Part shown: positions 57,944-64,000 of the stretch, piece by piece
Numbering within the stretch: the stretch's first letter is position 1
How the letters are laid out: each line of letters starts with the position of its first letter
Assembly (NCBI GenBank): GCA_936432065.2
Contig: OW386292.2
Location: 98,785,829-98,849,828, forward strand
Direction: 5' to 3'
DNA length: 64,000 nucleotides
Origin: Rutpela maculata
Taxonomy: Eukaryota; Arthropoda; Insecta; Coleoptera; Cerambycidae
The notes under the pieces: generated by a model
What the model was told of the DNA's origin: nothing
What the model saw: only the letters and a program-made list of their open reading frames with translations
Database searches by the model: none
Translations under genes and position numbers: made by a program

Positions 57944-60220
57944 CACAGTGGCGAGAAATGCCAGTGTTCCACCCAAATTACTCTAGAGGTCGTAAATTTT
58001 GAGTTATTGAGACATTCTTTTTTTTTAAATGTTCATCTTGAATTTACCTATCGATCTCTCTAGCCGGATTTTGAAATTTCATTTTTCATTTTTTTAAATT
58101 TTTAATAGAAAATCATATTTTTACAAAAATATACTGTTTTTTCTATTAAATTTATTCTAACGGGCCGTAAATTTGAGTTTTCGTAACAAATTTTTTTTTC
58201 AAATCTTCGTCTTTTAATCAGCTATTGATCTGTCTAGATGAATTTTTGATTTAGTTGTTGACAACTGTCAAAATTACTGTCAAATATAAAAAAATACGAT
58301 TTTTAGATAAATAATTTATACAATAACAGGTTGGTGTTCAGAAAAATATATATAGTGTCTTCAATGTACCTTGACAGGAAAATATGTATTTCTAAATTTG
58401 GCAGCTGCCATAATTGTTGTCAAATTTCCAAAGATAGATGGAAGAGCTTATTAATTTTAAAAATACCCTGTAAATGTATAGAAAAATAGATATATTTTGT
58501 TTTTGATCCGTTTGATTTAGTAATTGACAGGAAAATATGAGTTTTAAATTTGGCAGCTGTCATAATTGCTGTCAGTTTTCAAAATTCAGTACTTATTAAT
58601 TTTAAAGATGCTCTATAAATGTATAGAAAAATAGATATATATTGTTTTTAAACTGCCAGATTTAGTAGCTGACAGGGAAATATGGTTTTTTAAATTTGGC
58701 AGCTGCCATAATTGCTGTCAAATTTCAAAAAATAGAAGTTAGAGCTTATTAACTTTAAAAATACCCTGTGAATATATAGCAAGACGGATACAGATTGTTT
58801 TTAATGTACCTGGTTCCGAAGTTGACAGGAAAATGTCATTTCTAAATTTGGCAGCTGCCAAATTTCAAAATAATATTTTCCTGTGAGTTCATAAATCAGG
58901 AAGAGAAAAAATAATATATATCTATTTGTCTATGCATTCAAAGGGTATTTTTGAAATTAATAACTTCTAATCTGCACACCTTAAAGCTTGACAGCAATTG
59001 TGGCAGCTGCCAAATTTAAAAATTATATTTTCCCATTACTTACGAAATCAGATAGATCAAAAATAATATACATCAATTTTTCTATACATTTGTAAGGTAT
59101 TTTTAAAGTTAATAAGCTCTTACCTCCATGTTTTGAAATTCGACAGCAATTACGTCAGCTGCCAAATTTAAAAATGATATTTTCCTATCAGTTACGAAAT
59201 CAGATAGATCAAAAATAACATATATCTATTTTTCTATACATTTATAGGGTGTTTTTAAAATTTATAAGTCTTACCTCTATATTTTGAAATGAGACAGCAA
59301 TTATGACAGCTGCCAAATTCAGAAATCATATTTTCCTGTCAACTTCGGAACCAGGTACATTAAAAACAATTTGTATCCGTTTTGCTACATATTCACAGGG
59401 TATTTTTAAAGTTAATAAGCTCTAACTTCTATTTTTTGAAATTTGACAGTAATTATGGCAGCTGCCAAATTTAAAAAACCATATTTCCCTGTCAGCTACT
59501 AAATCTGGCAGTTTAAAAACAATATATATCTATTTTTCTATACATTTATAGAGCATCTTTAAAATTAATAAGTACTGTATTTTGAAAACTGACAGCAATT
59601 ATGACAGCTGCCAAATTTAAAACTCATATTTTCCTGTCAATTACTAAATCAAACGGATCAAAAACAAAATATATCTATTTTTCTATACATTTACAGGGTA
59701 TTTTTAAAATTAATAAGCTCTTCCATCTATCTTTGGAAATTTGACAACAATTATGGCAGATGCCAAATTTAGAAATACATATTTTCCTGTCAAGGTACAT
59801 TGAAGACACTATATATATTTTTCTGAACACCAACCTGTTATTGTATGAATTATTTATCTAAAAATCGTATTTTTTTATATTTGACAGTAATTTTGACAGT
59901 TGTCAACAACTAAATCAAAAATTCATCTAGACCGATCAATAGCTGATTAAAAGACGAAGATTTGAAAAAAAAATTTGTTACGAAAACTCAAATTTACGGC
60001 CCGTTAGAATAAATTTAATAGAAAAAACAGTATATTTTTGTAAAAATATGATTTTCTATTAAAAATTAAAAAAAATGAAAAATGAAATTTCAAAATCCGG
60101 CTAGAGGGATCGATAGGTAAATTCAAGATGAACATTTAAAAAAAAAGAATGTCTCAATAACTCAAAATTTACGACCTCTAGAGTAATTTGGGTGGAACAC
60201 TGGCATTTCTCGCCACTGTG
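57944..60220. mobile_element. 2277-bp palindromic Transib-like non-autonomous element, TSD GGCCG
   Basis: The element starts CACAGTGGCGAGAAATGCC and ends GGCATTTCTCGCCACTGTG. The two halves are nearly perfect reverse complements for over 1 kb each, turning near 58870-58930. GGCCG is duplicated at 57939-57943 and 60221-60225. Transib elements, relatives of RAG1, have TIRs beginning CACWRTG-like heptamers and make 5-bp GC-rich duplications, so this fits well. Each arm carries several copies of a roughly 160-bp unit with the core AAATTTGGCAGCTGCCA and a GACAGGAAAATATG phrase. There is no coding capacity. Classification rests on termini and TSD only. Confidence 0.75.
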
Positions 60221-60249
60221 GGCCGGTAGAAGAAATTGATTTATGGTGT

Positions 60250-61246
60250 TAAAGTTGTGACAGTAGTAAAGCATTTCATACTAGTTAGTTACTACTTAAA
60301 ACACTCATTATTGGAGAGTCAATCAAAACAACTACTCTTCTAGCTAATACTGACGAAGTATTGAATTACATGATAGGATTCTTAGCATTTTAAACCAAAA
60401 AATGTATTGAAAAAAATACTTAAAATCATTTATTCAAATTTAGTCATTCACATTTTTTATTTAATATGAAATTATTTACTTTCTGTATATACAGAAAGTA
60501 GGTATTTTTATAATAAATAAAAAAGTGTGTAAGTTGCGATTTGCATAATACCTAAATAATATTCTCTAATCATGATAAAAGCAAATAAATAAAAAAATAA
60601 TTAATTATAAAAATAAATCAAGAATAGGCTTGTAAATAATGAATGAATGTTTCTATACTCTACTGATGAGAACTAACGAGTTCGAAAAAACTTGTACAAT
60701 TTTTAGAGTTGAAATAGAATGTACGGTTCAATAATTGTTGTGAATGACTGAATTTCAAATAAATAATTTAAGTATTTTCAATATTTTTTTTGCCTTAAAA
60801 TGTCAGGGATCATATCATGTAATTCAATACTTCGTCAGTATTAGCTAGAAGAGTAGTTGTTTTAATTGGTTTTCCAATAATGAGTGTTTTAAAGTGTTTT
60901 CCTAAGTAGTATATTAGTGTGATCCGATTAAGGTACCAATATACAGAAAGTAGATAATTTCATATTAAATAAAAAAGTGTGAATTACTAAATTTGAATAA
61001 ATGATTCAAGTATTTTCATACATTTTTTGCTTTAAAATGCTAAGAATTATATCATGTAACTCAATACTTCGTCAGTATTAGCTAGAAGAGTAGTTGTTTT
61101 GATTTATTCTCTAATAATGAGTGTTTTAAAGTATTTACCTAACTAGTATATTAGCGTGCCCAGATTAGGGCAACAATATACAGAAAGTAGGTATTTTTAT
61201 AATAAATAAAAAAGTGTGTAAGTTGCGATTTGCATAATACCTTAAT
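60250..61246. repeat. Inverted plus tandem repeat array (about 210-bp unit, three copies)
   Basis: A unit containing CAATACTTCGTCAGTATTAG followed by CTAGAAGAGTAGTTGTTTT occurs in forward orientation at about 60735-60945 and 60945-61160, and inverted at about 60278-60490. A second module, TATACAGAAAGTAGGTATTT through GTTGCGATTTGCATAATACC, occurs at 60487-60553 and again at 61179-61246. The arrangement suggests a foldback element whose right arm has been duplicated. No TSD was identified. Confidence 0.75.
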
Positions 61247-61873
61247 TTTAACTTTGTTTCAAAATTATTTTCATTGTCTGATCATAGTCAGCTAAATCAA
61301 AACTTGTCTTTATTTTCTTTTAATCATACAATTGTTAATGTAATACAGGTTACAGTAATTTTTTAGTCGGTATGACTACACTAAAGTGAACGCGTTTATC
61401 ATTAATACAATAGTTGATTCGTTATCACTGTAAAATCAAAATAAAAACCATAGCAACAGTTCGCTGTTTTAAAGTACCGTAAAGCGATTTCGTTGTAGAG
61501 AAAGGCGATTCTACAACGCATAAGCTGTATCGAATTAGCTGACTGCAGTCTCTGGCTAATATATGTTCTAATTTCAAATCATACATTTTAAGCAAATATG
61601 TATAAAAACCTGATGAAGTCGATTTTGATTCCATGCTATTTGTATCCTTTTCAGAAGCTGTTTTAAAAAACGAAAACTTTCTTTCCGAGAAAACTATCGA
61701 AGCAGCCATGAAAACTTGGCTTCGCCATATGCAAAGGAAAAGATAAAGGACACGGAAAACCAAAAAGAGGAAAATGAAGAAAATTAAGACTTGAACCTAT
61801 AAAAATTCTTCTTGGGGATCAAGTTCGGCGGTGGCTTCAAACTATGATGGTCTAATATAATTAATTATTTTAT
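61247..61873 (+). other. Mostly no gene; short coding-like fragment 61590-61746
   Basis: On the plus strand DEVDFDSMLFVSFSEAVLKN followed by NFLSEKTIEAAMKTWLRHMQ reads like the end of a transposon-encoded protein and stops at 61746. I do not recognise the family. The opposite strand of the same stretch is open over 112 codons (61425-61763), but its composition suggests a shadow. A 5' flank of the following LTR ends the region. Confidence 0.3.
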
Positions 61874-62148
61874 TGTAAATTATACTTTTAGGACACTTTT
61901 AGTTGTTTAAGTTATTTGTTATTGGTCCATTTAATATGCGATTTACAACAACATGGCAAATCTGCCGACTGGCAAATTGATTTGTACTTCAACAATTGTT
62001 TCGACAAAATATAAAGAAGATATAATTTAGAACGTTAGTCAAGAGAGGAATGGATGTTTAAAATCGTAATATAATTAGATTATAGATGTGTGTTATTTTA
62101 TTTTGACTCCCTATACTGGAACCTGGGCAGTAACTAGTAAGAACATCA
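61874..62148 (+). repeat. 5' LTR of internally deleted gypsy element
   Basis: TGTAAATTATACTTTTAGGA starts the LTR and AAGAACATCA ends it. The sequence matches 63342-63605 closely, with small indels. Similarity extends about 15 bp further left on both sides, so the true start could be earlier. No TSD could be confirmed. Confidence 0.8.
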
Positions 62149-62150
62149 TA

Positions 62151-62170
62151 TGGCGATCCTGCCAGGATTC
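62151..62170 (+). promoter_or_regulatory. Primer binding site of the gypsy element
   Basis: TGGCGATCCTGCCAGGATTC begins two bases after the LTR end. A TGG start complementary to the CCA end of a tRNA is expected. The closest tRNA by memory is tRNA-Arg, used by the 412/mdg1 group, but with about four mismatches in 20, so the primer identity is tentative. Confidence 0.6.
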
Positions 62171-62239
62171 TCAATCAATGTTAAACTTAGGTAAAGCGTT
62201 GAGAGACCTGAACATTTTATAAGAAACATACGAAATTCC

Positions 62240-63326
62240 GGAAATCATAATTAAGAATGAGATAGCGCGCTATTGCTTAAAGAACTCGTGAAATTTTCTA
62301 CTCAAATAAAAAATTCTCTTATGAAAATATCAATACTAAAAGATGTTAATAACATCAGCGACTTAGAGACTAGACATATCATCTTAAATGATTATCACAT
62401 ACTACCTACCGGAGGACATGCCGGAATAATATTAAAAAACGTTATTTCCGGACAGGCCTACAAAAAAACGTAGAAGAGTATGTCAACAAATGTGACGATT
62501 GTCAACGATATAAATATTCTATTTCAAATAAAGAACCTATGTCAATATCTGGCACAGCTTCTTCCGGGTTTCAAAAAATATATTTGGATCTTGTGGGACC
62601 CATAGAGGAAGACTGCGAAGGTAATCGCTATATTTTAACGGTACAGTGTTAGTTAAGTAAGTTTGTAGAGGGATATCCTTTAAAAAATAAAGAAAGTCTC
62701 ACGGTAGCCAAAGCTTTTGTGGAAAACTTTATCCTACGGTATGGAATTCCTGAAGAAATTGTTTCAGATCGTGGTACAGAATTTTTAGCCTCTACACTGA
62801 ATGAAACATGCAAATTGTTAAAAATTAAAAAATTGCATTCGACGGCTTATCATCACGAAAATAACCATAAACATTTAGGAGCTTATTTGCGAATTCAAGT
62901 GGCAAAAAAATCCCCATACATGGAGTTCATGGGTTCCATACTGGTGCTTTGCGTATAATAACACAGTTCATACCGAGACAAAGTACACACCTTATGAACT
63001 TATTTTCGGTAAAATAGCAAAATTACCTTCTAACCTTGCTAATAATAAGATGATCCACTCTATAATTTTGACGAATATCCCGCAGAGTTAAAATATAGAT
63101 TACAACAAGTATGCAACGACGCAAAAATAATTTGATTGCATCGAAGGTTAAAAGAAAAGAGAGAGTCGATAAAACAGGCGAAAACTATAAGTTATAGAAA
63201 TGAAATAAGAAATAAAATAGAACCTCTTTATAAAGGTCCTTATAGCATCGTAAAAAATAAGTAACCAAATTTAATAATTAGAGTAGGTAATAAGCTTGTA
63301 GAAGTTCACAAAAATAGAGTTATATA
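62240..63326 (+). pseudogene. Gypsy integrase (412/mdg1-like), all that remains of pol
   Basis: The zinc-binding region (YHILPTGGHAGII, then CDDCQRYK) is followed by the core: LDLVGPIEEDCEGNRYIL holds the first Asp, VSDRGTEFLASTLNE the second, and HHENNHKHLGAYLRIQ the Glu. A few residues before the Glu appear deleted. KYTPYELIFGKIAKLPS and the C-terminal PLYKGPYSIVKN and VEVHKNRV blocks end near 63326. TAG at 62471, a stop at 62650 and shifts near 62960 and 63130 break it. Gag, protease and RT are missing between the primer site and integrase: an internal deletion. Confidence 0.85.
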
Positions 63327-63341
63327 ATATAATTATTTTAT

Positions 63342-63605
63342 TGTAAATTATACTTTTAGGACACCCTGTAAGTTATTTGTTATTGTTCCATTTAATATGC
63401 GATTTACAACAACATGGCAAATCTACCCACTAGCAAATTGATTTGCACTTGCAACAATCGCTTCGACAAAATATAAAGAAGATATAATTTAGAACGTTAG
63501 TCAGGAATGGATGTTTAAAATCGTAATATAATTAGATTATAGATGTGTGTTATTTTATTTTATCTCCCTATACTGTAACCTGGACAGTAACTCCTAAGAA
63601 CATCA
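63342..63605 (+). repeat. 3' LTR of internally deleted gypsy element
   Basis: It matches the 5' LTR from TGTAAATTATACTTTTAGGA to AAGAACATCA. Compared with the 5' copy it lacks a few bases around 63490 (AGTCAGGAATGG versus AGTCAAGAGAGGAATGG), and CACCCTGTAAG replaces CACTTTTAGTTGTTTAAG. No obvious polypurine tract precedes it, only A/T-rich sequence, which is unusual. Confidence 0.8.
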
Positions 63606-64000
63606 TAAAACTATCAAAATTTATTTCAACGTTTTGGCTCTTTTTTTATCAACTTTTATTGTCATATTCTTTACTAAACCTAAGAATTAAAATTCTTTTA
63701 AAAAATTTGAATGAAATGCGCCAAATTGACCAGATAGGCTGGTTTTTAATGTATCTAATACAAAATGTCTCGCACCTAAAATTAGATAACCTGAAAAAAA
63801 AATGTTAAATGAAAAAACAACAGTTTGTTGTTAATGTATTTCCATAGTCATGTGAGATATAAAATTATATTTATTATATTTTTACTTACTTCGTCCCTGA
63901 GGATCAGCATCCACCTGGTACAGAAATCTATAGAATAATTAGAAACACGTTTATCATCAATTAACAAAATAGTAGTGGGTTTCTTATTTTTTTTTTCAAG
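63606..64000. other. No gene recognised
   Basis: AT-rich flank. The open frame at 63545-63808 starts in the LTR and has no recognisable domain. Confidence 0.5.

Noticed and set aside
61425..61763. 112-residue minus-strand ORF
   Set aside because: The plus strand of the same stretch has the more protein-like reading (SEAVLKNENFLSEKTIEAAM), so the minus ORF is probably a shadow.

Overview
This is AT-rich nuclear DNA from an arthropod, most likely an insect; beetle and hemipteran genomes carry the same mixture of families, but the order cannot be fixed from this window. The evidence is the set of animal transposon families (Ty3/gypsy, DIRS, Ty1/copia, Jockey-like and R1-like LINEs, piggyBac, hAT-like, Transib-like, a THAP/DDE_Tnp_4 type and a large transposase-domain family), spliceosomal intron borders, (TA)n microsatellites and the absence of bacterial gene structure. 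I see no tRNA, rRNA, CRISPR array or operon. Almost everything recognisable is a decayed or nested mobile element. Only one uninterrupted, gene-like ORF without transposon similarity stands out (minus strand, 47354-47740).

Layout. 0.8-1.0 kb: 5' exon fragment of a transposase-domain element. 1.35-3.56 kb: LINE with a broken gag, endonuclease and linker. 3.56-19.09 kb: one large nested composite. It is a Ty3/gypsy element (tRNA-Lys-type primer binding site near 7.43 kb, gag 8.48-9.72, protease 9.39-9.95, RT/RNase H/integrase 10.16-12.53, extra proline-rich 3' ORFs to 13.89 kb) lying between two direct repeats of about 1.3 kb (copies at 3.56-7.13 and 15.10-19.09 kb) that behave like long LTRs. 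The repeats are split by a 520-bp foldback, a 1.66-kb TG..CA insertion and a 2.68-kb hAT-like transposon. An 891-bp foldback sits just before the downstream repeat.

19.7-30.8 kb: three things are interleaved here. They are 5' exons of a DUF4806-associated type gene (19.76 and 26.38 kb), a C-terminal fragment of a PIN/FEN-like arthropod repeat protein (20.86-21.43), and several insertions: a foldback, an 8-bp-TSD hAT with a TA-flanked element inside it, a minus-strand retroelement protease, a transposase-domain fragment, a 5'-truncated gypsy with its 3' LTR, and a piggyBac tail. 31.4-32.2 kb: THAP-type DDE transposase remains. 33.1-34.8 kb: internally deleted DIRS element that keeps its inverted terminal repeats and internal complementary region. 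35.2-38.6 kb: LINE RT fragments, one split by a 1.76-kb insertion. 39.2-40.5 kb: THAP exon inside an inverted-repeat-bounded segment. 40.5-45.6 kb: second DIRS element, split by an R1-like LINE. 46.0-46.6 kb: copia fragment. 47.35-47.74 kb: small coiled-coil ORF. 48.4-49.2 kb: minus-strand LINE 3' end. 50.2-52.8 kb: best-preserved transposase-domain element, followed at 53.2-53.6 kb by another DUF4806-type exon pair. 53.9-56.8 kb: piggyBac pseudogene. 57.9-60.2 kb: 2.28-kb palindromic Transib-like element. 60.25-61.25 kb: inverted and tandem repeat array. 61.9-63.6 kb: internally deleted gypsy with both LTRs.

Together the elements record many rounds of nested insertion, and several insertions still show clear target-site duplications. 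No complete, undamaged autonomous element remains. The most unusual observations are the Transib-like palindrome whose termini carry the V(D)J heptamer, the DIRS remnant whose deletion leaves gag- and recombinase-type sequence in one frame, the loss of the catalytic HxxR arginine in both DIRS recombinases, and the repeated neighbourhood of DUF4806-type exons and transposase-domain fragments.
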